NCBI GenBank assembly: GCA_904501855.1 | Contig: CAJGCI010000002.1 | Span: 8,783-72,782 of the forward strand | Length of the DNA: 64,000 nucleotides | Direction of reading: 5' to 3' | Origin: Oscillospiraceae bacterium | Lineage (GTDB): Bacteria > Bacillota > Clostridia > Oscillospirales > Oscillospiraceae | Shown here: piece by piece, positions 53,768 to 62,186 of the stretch | How the letters are laid out: each line of letters begins with the position of its first letter | Numbering within the stretch: position 1 is the first letter of the stretch | Notes under the pieces: model-generated | What the model saw: only the letters and a program-made list of their open reading frames with translations | Databases searched by the model: none | What the model was told of the DNA's origin: nothing | Made by a program: the position numbers and the translations under genes

Positions 53768-55891
53768 TCAGGCTTCGCCGCGCTCTTTCAGAGCGTCCTT
53801 GCGGCTCAGATCGATACGTCCGCGATCATCCACGTTCATAACCTTAACCCAGGTCATGTCGCCAATGTTCAGAACGTCTTCGACTTTCTCGGTGCGCTTG
53901 AACTCAAGATCCTTGATCTTGATCAGCCCGTCCTTGCCGGGAGCAAGCTCGACCCATGCACCGAAATCAGAGCGGATGTTGGAAACCTTTCCATAATACA
54001 GAGCTCCGATTTCCGGCTCGAACACGATATCTTCAATGCTCTTTCTTGCTGCACGGCAGGCTTCGATATCCTTGGAGGCGATATAGATTGTTCCATCGTC
54101 TTCGATGTCAATTTTGCATCCGGTTTCTGCGGTAAGTTTCTGAATGACTTTTCCGCCGGTTCCGATGACTTCACGGATCTTATCCGGGTTGATGCTCATC
54201 TTGATCATCTTCGGAGCAGATGCTGCCAGCGGTCTCGGCTCGCTGATGGCCGGAAGCATGATGTTATCCAGAATCTGATAACGTGCTTCTCTGGTCATTT
54301 CAAATGCGCTCTTTACGATCTCATGTTTCAGACCGTCGTTCTTAAGGTCCATCTGAATGGCCGTGATTCCGTCTTTGGTTCCTGCTACTTTGAAGTCCAT
54401 CTCACCGTGGAAATCTTCCACGCCCTGAATGTCGATGAAGGTGGTGAAATCATCGCCATCCTGGATCAGACCGCAGCTGATACCCGCGACCGGAGCCTTC
54501 AGGGGAACGCCTGCGTCCAGCAGAGCCATGGTGGTTCCGCAGATGGATCCCTGAGAGGTGGAACCGTTGGAAGAAAGGATCTCGGATACAACACGGATTG
54601 CGTAGGGGAAATCTTCCACTTCGGGAATTACGCTGTCAAGAGCCTTCTCGACCAGCGCACCATGTCCGTATTCACGACGGCCGGTGGAGCGGGCCGCTCT
54701 GGCTTCGCCGCAGGAATACGGCGGCATATTGTAATGATGCATGAAACGCTTCTCTTCTTCCGGCCAGATGGTATCGATCTTCTGGCTGTCGGAAAGAGTG
54801 GACAGCGTTGCAATGGACAGAACCTGTGTCTGACCGCGGGTAAACATTGCGGAACCATGTACCAGCGGAACAACATCCACCTCTGCATCCAGCGGACGGA
54901 TCTCGTTCATCTTTCTTCCGTCAACACGGTGGCCTGCAAGCAGCCATCTCTTAACGATCTGTTTCTGCATCTTGTACAGGATCTCATCCATATAATCCAT
55001 CATGTCAGGATGCTCTTCTTCGTATTTCTCTTCCACCTTGGTGATCCACTCGTTGACACGGGACTCGCGGACATTCTTGTCATCGGTATCCATGCAGTAT
55101 TCCATGCCTTCCATCTCGTTGGCGCAGAGAAGATCAAACAGTTCCTGATCAAAGGAAGCATGCTCGTACTCGAACTTGGGCTTTCCAACCTCTTCCACCA
55201 TCTTGTCGATGAGATCCAGAACGGGCTGCACATGCTCATGAGCCTCTACAATACCTTCAAACATCACATCATCCGGAACCTGATCTGCTTCCGACTCGAT
55301 CATGACGATCTTCTTATGGGTGGCAGCGATGGTTGTGATCATGCGGTTGTTTTCTTTTTCTGCTGCGGTGGGGTTAAACAGGTATTTCTCGCCATCCCAA
55401 CCCAGAACGATTCCGGCAATGGGACCGTTGAAGGGGACATCGGAAATGGATACGGCTGCAGAAGCGCCGATCATTGCGGTGATCTCCGGCGAACAATCGG
55501 GATCTACGCTGAGGACTTCGCAGGCCAGAACCACATCGTTCCTCAGATCATAGGGAAACAGAGGGCGCATGGGACGGTCGATCAGGCGGCTTGCCAGCAC
55601 GGCGTTCAGGCTGGGTTTGCCCTCACGGCGCATAAAGGATCCGGGGATGCGGCCGACCGCATACAGCTTCTCGTTGAAGTCGACGGAAAGCGGGAAATAA
55701 TCGATTCCGTCTTTGGGGCGTGCCGATGCCGTGCATGTCACGAGGATTGTGGTGTTGCCGTATTTGGTCAGCACCGCTGCGTTGCACAGTTCACCCATCT
55801 TGCCGACTTCCATGGAGAGAGGACGGCCTTCGTACTCGATTTCGAATTTCTTGTACTTGGGGAATTCTTTTTTGGTAGTAATGATTTCCAT
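53768..55891 (-). CDS. pnp: Polyribonucleotide nucleotidyltransferase
   Basis: A 707-residue PNPase: two RNase PH domains, KH and S1. Segments FFPLSVDFNEKLYAVGRIPG, RLIDRPMRPLFP, the catalytic second half ISCGLIQDGDDFTTFIDIQG, the KH loop IREVIGTGGKVIQKL and the S1 domain YYGKVSNIRSDFGAWVEL are clear. It degrades RNA 3' to 5' with phosphate. The ATG at 55891, with AAAGGAG 8 nt ahead, gives the family length; a longer opening adds 33 non-conserved residues. It follows rpsO, the near-universal order. Confidence 0.95.
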   Translation of the reverse strand: MEIITTKKEFPKYKKFEIEYEGRPLSMEVGKMGELCNAAVLTKYGNTTILVTCTASARPKDGIDYFPLSVDFNEKLYAVGRIPGSFMRREGKPSLNAVLASRLIDRPMRPLFPYDLRNDVVLACEVLSVDPDCSPEITAMIGASAAVSISDVPFNGPIAGIVLGWDGEKYLFNPTAAEKENNRMITTIAATHKKIVMIESEADQVPDDVMFEGIVEAHEHVQPVLDLIDKMVEEVGKPKFEYEHASFDQELFDLLCANEMEGMEYCMDTDDKNVRESRVNEWITKVEEKYEEEHPDMMDYMDEILYKMQKQIVKRWLLAGHRVDGRKMNEIRPLDAEVDVVPLVHGSAMFTRGQTQVLSIATLSTLSDSQKIDTIWPEEEKRFMHHYNMPPYSCGEARAARSTGRREYGHGALVEKALDSVIPEVEDFPYAIRVVSEILSSNGSTSQGSICGTTMALLDAGVPLKAPVAGISCGLIQDGDDFTTFIDIQGVEDFHGEMDFKVAGTKDGITAIQMDLKNDGLKHEIVKSAFEMTREARYQILDNIMLPAISEPRPLAASAPKMIKMSINPDKIREVIGTGGKVIQKLTAETGCKIDIEDDGTIYIASKDIEACRAARKSIEDIVFEPEIGALYYGKVSNIRSDFGAWVELAPGKDGLIKIKDLEFKRTEKVEDVLNIGDMTWVKVMNVDDRGRIDLSRKDALKERGEA

Positions 55892-55988
55892 TGAAACTCC
55901 TTTCCTGATGAGCTTCCTGCACTTAAGTACTTGAAAAAAGATCCGTCGCGACAGGTCCTTTTTCAAATACCAAAGCGTCAGGCCGCTC

Positions 55989-56024
55989 AAAAAAATAGGA
56001 GGACAGTATTCACTTGTCCTCCTA
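55989..56024 (-). terminator. Terminator between rpsO and pnp
   Basis: A perfect 10-bp stem (TAGGAGGACA with TGTCCTCCTA), 9-nt loop, and seven T on the minus strand. It lies 54 nt after rpsO. Read-through or a promoter downstream must supply pnp. The hairpin may also be the RNase III processing site typical for this spot. Confidence 0.8.
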
Positions 56025-56077
56025 CAAAACGTTCATACCCTTCAAATCAGCGTTCCGCTGAAACAACATGGACCAGA

Positions 56078-56344
56078 TTACTTTCTGATGCCAAGCTTTG
56101 CAATAATTGCACGATAGCGCTCGATGTCCTTCTTTGCCAGATAGTCGAGCAGTCTGCGGCGTTTACCAACCATTTTATACATGCCCAGACGGCTGTGGTC
56201 GTCGTTGGGATGCTGTTTCAGATGCTCGGTGAGCTGCTTGATGCGCTCGGAGAGGATGGCAATCTGGACTTCCGGAGATCCGGTGTCGCCTTCATGAGTC
56301 TTGTTTGCTTCGATGACAACATTTTTCTGTTCTTTTGTGATCAT
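56078..56344 (-). CDS. rpsO: 30S ribosomal protein S15
   Basis: An 88-residue S15 with the standard four-helix sequence: [53 protein letters not shown]. It binds 16S rRNA at the three-way junction. The 112-nt leader between the promoter and start codon may hold an S15 autoregulatory fold, as known in other Bacillota, but I could not draw one with certainty. Confidence 0.97.
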   Translation of the reverse strand: MITKEQKNVVIEANKTHEGDTGSPEVQIAILSERIKQLTEHLKQHPNDDHSRLGMYKMVGKRRRLLDYLAKKDIERYRAIIAKLGIRK

Positions 56345-56456
56345 GATAGTTTTTCCTTTCTGTTTATATCTACCCTGCTTCTAAGCAAGAGGTGGAAAGG
56401 ATTCCCGAAACGTTCGGCTTTACCCTCAAGCTGAGAATGCGGGCGCGTGCTGTTGT

Positions 56457-56485
56457 ATGTTATCACTCTTCCCTTGTTTTGTAAA
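56457..56485 (-). promoter_or_regulatory. Promoter of rpsO-pnp
   Basis: On the minus strand TTTACA (56480-56485), 17-nt spacer, TAACAT (56457-56462), 112 nt before the rpsO start. Confidence 0.6.
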
Positions 56486-56623
56486 GAAAATCTTTGGGTT
56501 TTCCCGTGTTTTTCGGGATTTCTTCTCTTTCTCGGCTTTGAGTTGCCCCTATTGGGGTGGCGGGGCGCTGTCCTCAGGTTTTTCCAGCCTGTTCATTTCT
56601 TTGTACCGATTGATTCTCCCCCG

Positions 56624-56652
56624 TTGAGGTTCCCCGGTCGGGATGGTATAAT
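56624..56652 (+). promoter_or_regulatory. Promoter of the yfbR-like gene
   Basis: TTGAGG (56624-56629), 17-nt spacer, perfect TATAAT (56647-56652), 41 nt before the ATG. The gap 56345-56693 holds this promoter and that of rpsO, back to back, and nothing else I can identify. Confidence 0.75.
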
Positions 56653-56693
56653 GAGCCTGCTACACCGTCGAAATCATCACTTTGGAGGATGTT

Positions 56694-57290
56694 ATGGACA
56701 ACAACTTTTTCGCCCTGATTTCCAGGATGCGTTATATTTCCAGATGGGGTCTTATGAGGAACTCTCTTCCGGAAAATATTCAGGAGCACAGTCACATGGT
56801 CGCTGTTATTGCACATGCGCTGGGTGTAATCCGCCGAGATGTATACGGAATTCCGTGCAACCCCGATCAATGTGCTTCCGTCGCGCTGTATCACGATGCT
56901 TCCGAGATCCTTACCGGCGATCTTCCCACACCAATTAAGTACAACAATCAGGAGATCATGGCCGCATACCACGAGATCGAAGATCTTGCTTCGGAAAAGC
57001 TTCTCCGCATGCTTCCCCCGGAGCTGCAGGCTTCTTTCGAACCCATTATGATCGGTGACGCCGCCAAGGAACTTCATCCCATCGTAAAAGCGGCAGATAA
57101 ACTGTCGGCATATATTAAATGTATCGAAGAGCGCAAGGCCGGCAACAATGAATTCCTGTCGGCGGAAAAACAGACGCGGGATTCTCTTCTCCGCTCGGAT
57201 CTTCCGGAAGTGAAATACTTTATGGAGAATTTCATCCCTGCTTTCGAAAAGACGCTGGACGAACTTGGAACGATGAAACAGGGCGTATAA
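56694..57290 (+). CDS. yfbR: HD-domain 5'-deoxynucleotidase, YfbR-like
   Basis: A 198-residue HD hydrolase. Metal ligands are in NIQEHSHMVAVIAHALG, LYHDASEILTGDLPTPIKY and VKAADKLSAYIKC. In E. coli YfbR removes phosphate from deoxynucleoside 5'-monophosphates. The ATG at 56694 follows TGGAGG by 6 nt. Monocistronic with a perfect terminator. Confidence 0.88.
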   Translation: MDNNFFALISRMRYISRWGLMRNSLPENIQEHSHMVAVIAHALGVIRRDVYGIPCNPDQCASVALYHDASEILTGDLPTPIKYNNQEIMAAYHEIEDLASEKLLRMLPPELQASFEPIMIGDAAKELHPIVKAADKLSAYIKCIEERKAGNNEFLSAEKQTRDSLLRSDLPEVKYFMENFIPAFEKTLDELGTMKQGV

Positions 57291-57301
57291 TCATACTATC
57301 T

Positions 57302-57332
57302 GACTCCTGCTGTTCTGGCAGGAGTCCTTTTT
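57302..57332 (+). terminator. Terminator of the yfbR-like gene
   Basis: A perfect 9-bp stem (GACTCCTGC with GCAGGAGTC), 7-nt loop, CTTTTT tail, 11 nt past the stop codon. Confidence 0.92.
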
Positions 57333-57339
57333 AATAACA

Positions 57340-57373
57340 AAGAGATGTTTCCCCAACCGGAGAAACATCTCTT
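57340..57373 (-). terminator. Terminator of the SLH lipase gene
   Basis: A perfect 12-bp stem (AAGAGATGTTTC with GAAACATCTCTT) with a 10-nt loop, 42 nt past the lipase stop. On the minus strand the tail is TTTGTTATT; on the plus strand CATTTTTTG, so it may work both ways. Confidence 0.8.
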
Positions 57374-57414
57374 CATTTTTTGCTTTGCAGTTTTCCCTGC
57401 GCGCAGGTACTGGA

Positions 57415-59349
57415 TTATTTTGCGACCTTCTCGCAGTAGTTCTTCATGATCTGTGCAACTTCTGCGCGGGTTGCATTGGCTCTCGGAGCAAGCTTGTTGC
57501 CGTCGCGTCCGGCGATGAGGCCGACTCCGACTGCCCATTCGACTGCTTCTTTTGCCCATCCGGAAACGTCGCCTGCGTCAGCGTATTTGCTGATATCTGC
57601 ACCTTTGTGGTTGTCGCCGGAATACGCTTTCAGCATGACAGCCAACTGTTCGCGGGTGATGTTCTCATTCGGACGGAAGGTGCCGTCGGGATAACCGCCG
57701 ACTACATTGTTGGCTTTAGCCCAATTGACGGCATCTGCATACCATGCGCTTCCGGAAACGTCGCTGAATCCGGCATTCGGTGCACCGGTGGGTTTGCCTT
57801 CCATTGCATACAGAGTCTGTACCAGCATTGCGCGGGTCATATTGCTCTGCGGGGCAAAGGTGTCGGAAGAAGTTCCGTTCATGATGTTATGATCGGAGAC
57901 GAACTTCACAGCGTCTGCATACCATGCAGTAGAGAGAACGTCTTTAAAGCCGTTGACGGTATCCGCTGCGGGAGCCGCAGAACCATCCATCGGGCAGTTG
58001 TCGATGTTCTTCATCAGATCCAGATAGAATGCCTTGATCTCATCGGGATTCTCATTGAACAGGCCGCCCATGATGCCAATGTGATCGAAGTTCTGTTCCG
58101 GAGCAATGTACCACTGACCGGGCTTCACAGCATCGCCGGTATGATAATTGTCAACATGCGGATCATAGACGCGGTTTCCGTTTGCATCCAGACGATACGG
58201 GCAGTAACCGGAAGCGACGTTTACCATACCATCGGAAGCGTGCCATTCGTATCCGTTCAGAGTCTGTACCGGAGTAGAGGTGGTCTTTTCATAATCACCG
58301 TATCCGGTGGTGAAATAGCCGCGGCTCTCGCCGTTCCACGCGCCAAGAATTGCGGAGGTGATGGCAAGAGGAATGAAGCAGCGCGGTGTCGGTACATTGA
58401 TTCCTGCCGGAGTCTCGACAGTACGGGTTCCGTAGTAATCAAAGTAATATACGTTTTTCTGTACTTCAAGGCTGGCATTATCGTAGACCTGTTTGTCGAT
58501 GGTCATATCATTCAGAATGTGATCGTTGTGGGACAGGAAGTCCACATCCGTCAGAACACGCTGAATGTTCTCGATAATGGTCTCGTTGGGATCGGCTTCG
58601 ATGCCGAACTGTTCCAGATCCGGGTTGTAAATGCCCTTCAGATCAGAGACCTGCAGTGCGCCGAACACTTTAACAAGGACATCGGTTACAAGCGTGGCCA
58701 GAGACTCGACCAGACCTGCTTCACAGAAGGTTGTGCCGTTGTTTACACCGGCAATGGAAGTCAGAGAGAATACCCAGTCCTTTTTGCCGCCGGTGAACAG
58801 CCCGGAGGGTGTTTCCCCTGCTGCTTTGGCTGCTGCCACTTCTTCCGGCCGGCCGTCTGCCAGCATGTCAAGAAGCGTACGAATGGTCGGACCGCCGAAG
58901 CTGTGACCAATAAGGTTGATCTTGTTGGTGGCGTTCCACTCGAAATTCGGGATCAGCGGATTGTTGGAATAATCCACTCCGAAACGGGCATGTCCATGCT
59001 CTTTGGAATGTGCGATACCGTAATCCACCCGAGTTCCCGTGAGCTCTGCATAGATCTCACAAGCGCGATCCCAGTTGCTGGAGTACGGGCCGCAGGAAGC
59101 CGTATAGGTATCATATCCCAAGTCATTCAGATAATCATTGATACGTCCAGACAGGAGTCCAAAGTAAGTGAGTATCTTGCTGAGGCTGTCGTAGTTGCCC
59201 CATCCAAAGTAGCCGTGCACAAAAACGGTCTTATAATCGCCGCCCTTTGTGTACTGCTGGTCGTTTGCTGCGGAGACCGGTACGGCAACTAACATGACTG
59301 CCAGTGCCACGGTCAGCACCAAACTAATGAGTTTGCGACTTTTTGTCAT
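57415..59349 (-). CDS. Secreted lipase with three C-terminal SLH domains
   Basis: A 644-residue exported enzyme: signal peptide 1-28 (VPVSAA cleavage), lipase domain about 40-440, three S-layer-homology repeats about 455-644 (FKDVLSTAWYADAVKFV, FSDVSGSAWYADAVNWAK, then KYADAGDVSGWAKEAVEW). Catalytic features match family I.5 lipases of Geobacillus and Staphylococcus: FVHGYFGWG oxyanion loop, nucleophile LIGHSFGG (Ser150), and the late NFDHIGIMGG histidine. It should hydrolyse acylglycerols at the cell surface, held to the wall by the SLH repeats. The ATG at 59349 has AAGGAAAGGG upstream; a longer opening adds a non-signal N terminus and is rejected. Confidence 0.9.
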   Translation of the reverse strand: MTKSRKLISLVLTVALAVMLVAVPVSAANDQQYTKGGDYKTVFVHGYFGWGNYDSLSKILTYFGLLSGRINDYLNDLGYDTYTASCGPYSSNWDRACEIYAELTGTRVDYGIAHSKEHGHARFGVDYSNNPLIPNFEWNATNKINLIGHSFGGPTIRTLLDMLADGRPEEVAAAKAAGETPSGLFTGGKKDWVFSLTSIAGVNNGTTFCEAGLVESLATLVTDVLVKVFGALQVSDLKGIYNPDLEQFGIEADPNETIIENIQRVLTDVDFLSHNDHILNDMTIDKQVYDNASLEVQKNVYYFDYYGTRTVETPAGINVPTPRCFIPLAITSAILGAWNGESRGYFTTGYGDYEKTTSTPVQTLNGYEWHASDGMVNVASGYCPYRLDANGNRVYDPHVDNYHTGDAVKPGQWYIAPEQNFDHIGIMGGLFNENPDEIKAFYLDLMKNIDNCPMDGSAAPAADTVNGFKDVLSTAWYADAVKFVSDHNIMNGTSSDTFAPQSNMTRAMLVQTLYAMEGKPTGAPNAGFSDVSGSAWYADAVNWAKANNVVGGYPDGTFRPNENITREQLAVMLKAYSGDNHKGADISKYADAGDVSGWAKEAVEWAVGVGLIAGRDGNKLAPRANATRAEVAQIMKNYCEKVAK

Positions 59350-59620
59350 AGTTTTACTATCCCTTTCCTTGTATTTCCCGGTATTGTTCCCCTTTTCTGT
59401 ACCGGGTTTTCTCGTAAAAACAATCAGGGAATTTCCTGCGCTTCCTCTCTCCCCCATATTGTTTTAACAGCATATGTCTAGTTTAATAAATATTAGTGTA
59501 TTTTTCAATTTATTTATTATTTGTCATTATTCATTTTTTGAATATTCTTCTCTTTTGCCTTTGATCCTATCCTGTTTCTTCCGTTTCCTGCCTGCATTTT
59601 TATTCATTTTATCAAATAAA

Positions 59621-59660
59621 TGCCTGACGAATACTGATGTACCCGTCAGGCAGAGCTTTT
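59621..59660. terminator. Terminator after the superoxide reductase gene
   Basis: A perfect 9-bp stem (TGCCTGACG with CGTCAGGCA) with a 14-nt loop. On the minus strand TTTATTTG follows, ending the superoxide reductase gene; a T-run also follows on the plus strand. The stretch 59461-59620 between this hairpin and the lipase leader is strikingly AT-rich and contains a TTGAAA-N17-TAAACT pair (minus strand) that may be the lipase promoter. Confidence 0.75.
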
Positions 59661-59683
59661 TCTTTAGAAATAGATTTTTTCAG

Positions 59684-60058
59684 TTACGCTTTCCAAAGGC
59701 CGTGCAGGTTGCAGTATGCATAAACTGCCTCAACGGTATCCCCTTCAGTAATGGCAAAAACAACCTTGGGTGCATCTCCCGGATTCAGGGCTTTTCTCTG
59801 ATTTCCCTGTGCGGTCTGAAGTCCGATCCACTCAATGTAGTGCTCTTCCAGCATGGGGTGAGCTGTGCTGCCTACTTCTACCGTTACGAGGTTGCCTTCC
59901 TGCGTGCAGACGGGAACATGCTTCTCCTGTGCCGCGTCCGTGGTATTGGGTACGAGCTCCTGCATTCTTTCACCGCAGCATACAACGGGAACTCCGCTGT
60001 TTTTTGCATAAGCAATGATGTTGCCGCAATGGCTGCAAACATAGAATTTCATTTCCAT
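59684..60058 (-). CDS. Desulfoferrodoxin-type superoxide reductase
   Basis: A 124-residue two-iron superoxide reductase. Centre I uses CSHC (residues 8-11) and the CC pair of VPVVCCGE; centre II uses the EKHVP glutamate-lysine-histidine loop, STAHPM, EEHYIEW and the C-terminal YCNLHGLWK. It reduces superoxide to peroxide without making oxygen, typical for anaerobes. GGAGAGG precedes the ATG. Monocistronic. Confidence 0.95.
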   Translation of the reverse strand: MEMKFYVCSHCGNIIAYAKNSGVPVVCCGERMQELVPNTTDAAQEKHVPVCTQEGNLVTVEVGSTAHPMLEEHYIEWIGLQTAQGNQRKALNPGDAPKVVFAITEGDTVEAVYAYCNLHGLWKA

Positions 60059-60129
60059 AGAAAATGTCCTCTCCTTTTTCTAACTGTGCCGGCAACGCGC
60101 CGCTTTTCTTTCTTATTCTACCAATTAGT

Positions 60130-60158
60130 ATTTTATCGAAGATTATGTTAAGATTCAA
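60130..60158 (-). promoter_or_regulatory. Promoter of the superoxide reductase gene
   Basis: On the minus strand TTGAAT (60153-60158), 17-nt spacer, TAAAAT (60130-60135), 72 nt before the start codon. Confidence 0.6.
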
Positions 60159-60176
60159 GCATTCCAGGGTTGCGCA

Positions 60177-60206
60177 TTGCGGCGCCCCACCACAAAATGG
60201 TATTAT
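60177..60206 (+). promoter_or_regulatory. Promoter of the aminotransferase gene
   Basis: TTGCGG (60177-60182), 18-nt spacer, TATTAT (60201-60206), about 75 nt before the GTG start. Transcription would begin at or just before the hairpin at 60211. Confidence 0.5.
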
Positions 60207-60210
60207 AAAC

Positions 60211-60254
60211 AAAGCGGTTCGTTGGTTTCTGTACATATCGCAGAACCGCTTTTT
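60211..60254 (+). terminator. Terminator-like hairpin at the 5' end of the aminotransferase mRNA
   Basis: A perfect 10-bp stem (AAAGCGGTTC with GAACCGCTTT) around a 22-nt loop, with five T at its end (60250-60254). It lies between promoter and start codon, 13 nt before the TGGAGG ribosome site. It may be an attenuator, a 5'-stabilising stem, or the end of a short regulatory RNA. Confidence 0.55.
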
Positions 60255-60279
60255 CAACGACTCATCTGGAGGTATCGCT

Positions 60280-61470
60280 GTGACCTATCCTTATCCGGAA
60301 AAGACCCGGCTGGAATTAAAAAGCCTTATCCGCGCGGTTACTGAGAAGGGAAGCTCCATTCCCGGCTTCATTTCTTTTGCTTTGGGCAGCCCTGCTCCGG
60401 AATGTGTTCCCGTAGATCTGATGCGCCAGGCCTATTTGGATGTTTTTGATCAGGATCCTATGGCGGTTCTGGCATATGGTCCTCAAATCGGGGATGTCCG
60501 TTTGCGGGACTGGATTGTAGACTATATGGCAACCAGGCAGAATTGTCCGGCCGATGGACAGGATGTCGTAATGCTGACGGGATCCGGTCAGGGCCTTCGT
60601 TTGGCGCCACACACCCTTTGTGATGACGGCGACGAGGTCTATCTGGATCTGTTTACCTATCCCAATGCCACTTACGCTGCTCATTATCTCGGCGCAAAAC
60701 CAGTTGCGATAGATGGCGATGACGACGGAATGCTTCCGGACAAACTGGAAGAAGCCGCCCGCTCGAAGAGAGGAAAACTGATCTACCTTATCCCCAATTT
60801 CCAAAATCCCACCGGCCGAACAATGCCGCTGAAGCGAAGAGAGGAAATCTATGAGGTCGCAAAAAAATACCATTTGGCGATCTATGAAGATGATCCCTAC
60901 GGCGAGATCCGTTTTTCCGGAGAGCATATCCCTTCCTTCAAAAGCTTCGACTCCGAAGACCTGGTGATCTATTCCGGATCTTTTTCTAAAATTCTGTCTG
61001 CCGGCCTGCGAGTGGGCTATCTGTTCGGTCCTGAAGACATGATAAAAAAGATCACTGCTGTCAAAAATACAGACGGACAGGCTCCGCTTTACAATCAGAA
61101 GATCATCTACCGGGCCTTGGAGCTGATCGACCTGGAGGCGCACATCCAGCAGTTGCGCGAAACATACGGGAAAAAATGCCGTCTGATGGAACGGGCGTTG
61201 AAAGACAGCTGCTCTTCCCGTTGCCGGATACTTGTCCCTGACGGAGGGATGTTCATGTGGGTAGAGATTCCGGACGCTGTGGATATCGACGCGATGAGCG
61301 ATGCCATGATCGAGGCTGGTGTCGGCCCGGTTAAAAGCGCTGCTTTTACTTCGGATCTGTCCCGGCCAGGACATGCATTCCGCCTTAATTATTCCGCACC
61401 ATCGGAGGAGGATATCGTGAAGGGCGCGGCCCTCTTTGGTCAGATCACCCGGCAATTCTGCGGGGATTAG
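60280..61470 (+). CDS. PLP-dependent aminotransferase (2-aminoadipate/LysN-like family)
   Basis: A 396-residue fold-type I aminotransferase related to LysN-type enzymes and the catalytic half of MocR regulators, but without a DNA-binding domain. Motifs: LAYGPQIGDVRLRDWI, TGSGQGLRLAP for cofactor binding, IPNFQNPTGRTMPL, YEDDPYGEIRF, and the PLP lysine in SGSFSKILSAGLRVGY. Substrate cannot be set from sequence; branched-chain, aromatic or 2-aminoadipate activity is usual. The start is GTG 60280, with TGGAGG 7 nt ahead; longer reading into the upstream hairpin and promoter is rejected. Confidence 0.88.
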   Translation: MTYPYPEKTRLELKSLIRAVTEKGSSIPGFISFALGSPAPECVPVDLMRQAYLDVFDQDPMAVLAYGPQIGDVRLRDWIVDYMATRQNCPADGQDVVMLTGSGQGLRLAPHTLCDDGDEVYLDLFTYPNATYAAHYLGAKPVAIDGDDDGMLPDKLEEAARSKRGKLIYLIPNFQNPTGRTMPLKRREEIYEVAKKYHLAIYEDDPYGEIRFSGEHIPSFKSFDSEDLVIYSGSFSKILSAGLRVGYLFGPEDMIKKITAVKNTDGQAPLYNQKIIYRALELIDLEAHIQQLRETYGKKCRLMERALKDSCSSRCRILVPDGGMFMWVEIPDAVDIDAMSDAMIEAGVGPVKSAAFTSDLSRPGHAFRLNYSAPSEEDIVKGAALFGQITRQFCGD

Positions 61471-61556
61471 CACAAAGTGATGCATCCGCAACAATTGCAT
61501 CCCCGAGCATCATATATAATTAAACTAAAAGAATTTAATAACTAGGAGGCGTTCTT

Positions 61557-62186
61557 ATGCCAGTTGAAAAATTTGCAGATAAAACATGTAAGGAGTTCTG
61601 CCGTGAAGTTTCCGCAAAGGACGGAAAACCCGGAGGCGGCAGCGTTGCCGCACTCACTGGTGCTTGTGCCGCATCTCTGGGCGTTATGGTCGCCAATCTC
61701 ACAGAAGGGAAAAAACGTTATCAGGAGCACGAAGCAGAGGTGATGGATGCCCGTGATAAGCTGGAAACGCTTCGCACCTACCTGCTTTATCTTGTGGACG
61801 AAGACATCAAAGGTTTTGCCCCGCTGCAAAAGTATTCTTCCATGGACAAATCCGATCCGATGATCGCATCCAAGTATCAGGGGGCTCTTCGTACGGCCTG
61901 TTTTATTCCCAATGAAATCCACTATAAAATGGTGGAAGTGGCGGAGCTTCTGGCCACCATTGCCGAGTTCGGCTGTGTTGGGGCAATCAGTGATATCGGA
62001 GCCGCTTTGGTTCTTTGCCGCGCTGTCATGGAGACTTGTCGTTTTACTTCACTTTCCAATGCGAAATATATGAAAGACGAAGTCTATGCCGCTACACTTG
62101 CCCGGGAATTTGAAATTTCCTTTGGCGAAATCATGCCGAAGATCGATGCCGCACTGGCAATAGTTGAGGAAAAGCTGTCCCGATGA
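61557..62186 (+). CDS. fchA: Formimidoyltetrahydrofolate cyclodeaminase-type protein (FchA/FTCD-C)
   Basis: A 209-residue helical protein of the cyclodeaminase family: GKPGGGSVAALTGACAASLG is the signature, with VMVANLTEGKKRY and the EFGCVGAISDIGAAL helix pair following. It releases ammonia from 5-formimino-tetrahydrofolate to give methenyl-tetrahydrofolate, or acts as a methenyl-THF cyclohydrolase (FchA). The next gene, overlapping by 4 nt, is FolD-like, which supports a one-carbon role. TAGGAGG precedes the ATG. TATAAT at 61515-61520 may be its -10 box; no good -35 is at standard distance. Confidence 0.88.
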   Translation: MPVEKFADKTCKEFCREVSAKDGKPGGGSVAALTGACAASLGVMVANLTEGKKRYQEHEAEVMDARDKLETLRTYLLYLVDEDIKGFAPLQKYSSMDKSDPMIASKYQGALRTACFIPNEIHYKMVEVAELLATIAEFGCVGAISDIGAALVLCRAVMETCRFTSLSNAKYMKDEVYAATLAREFEISFGEIMPKIDAALAIVEEKLSR

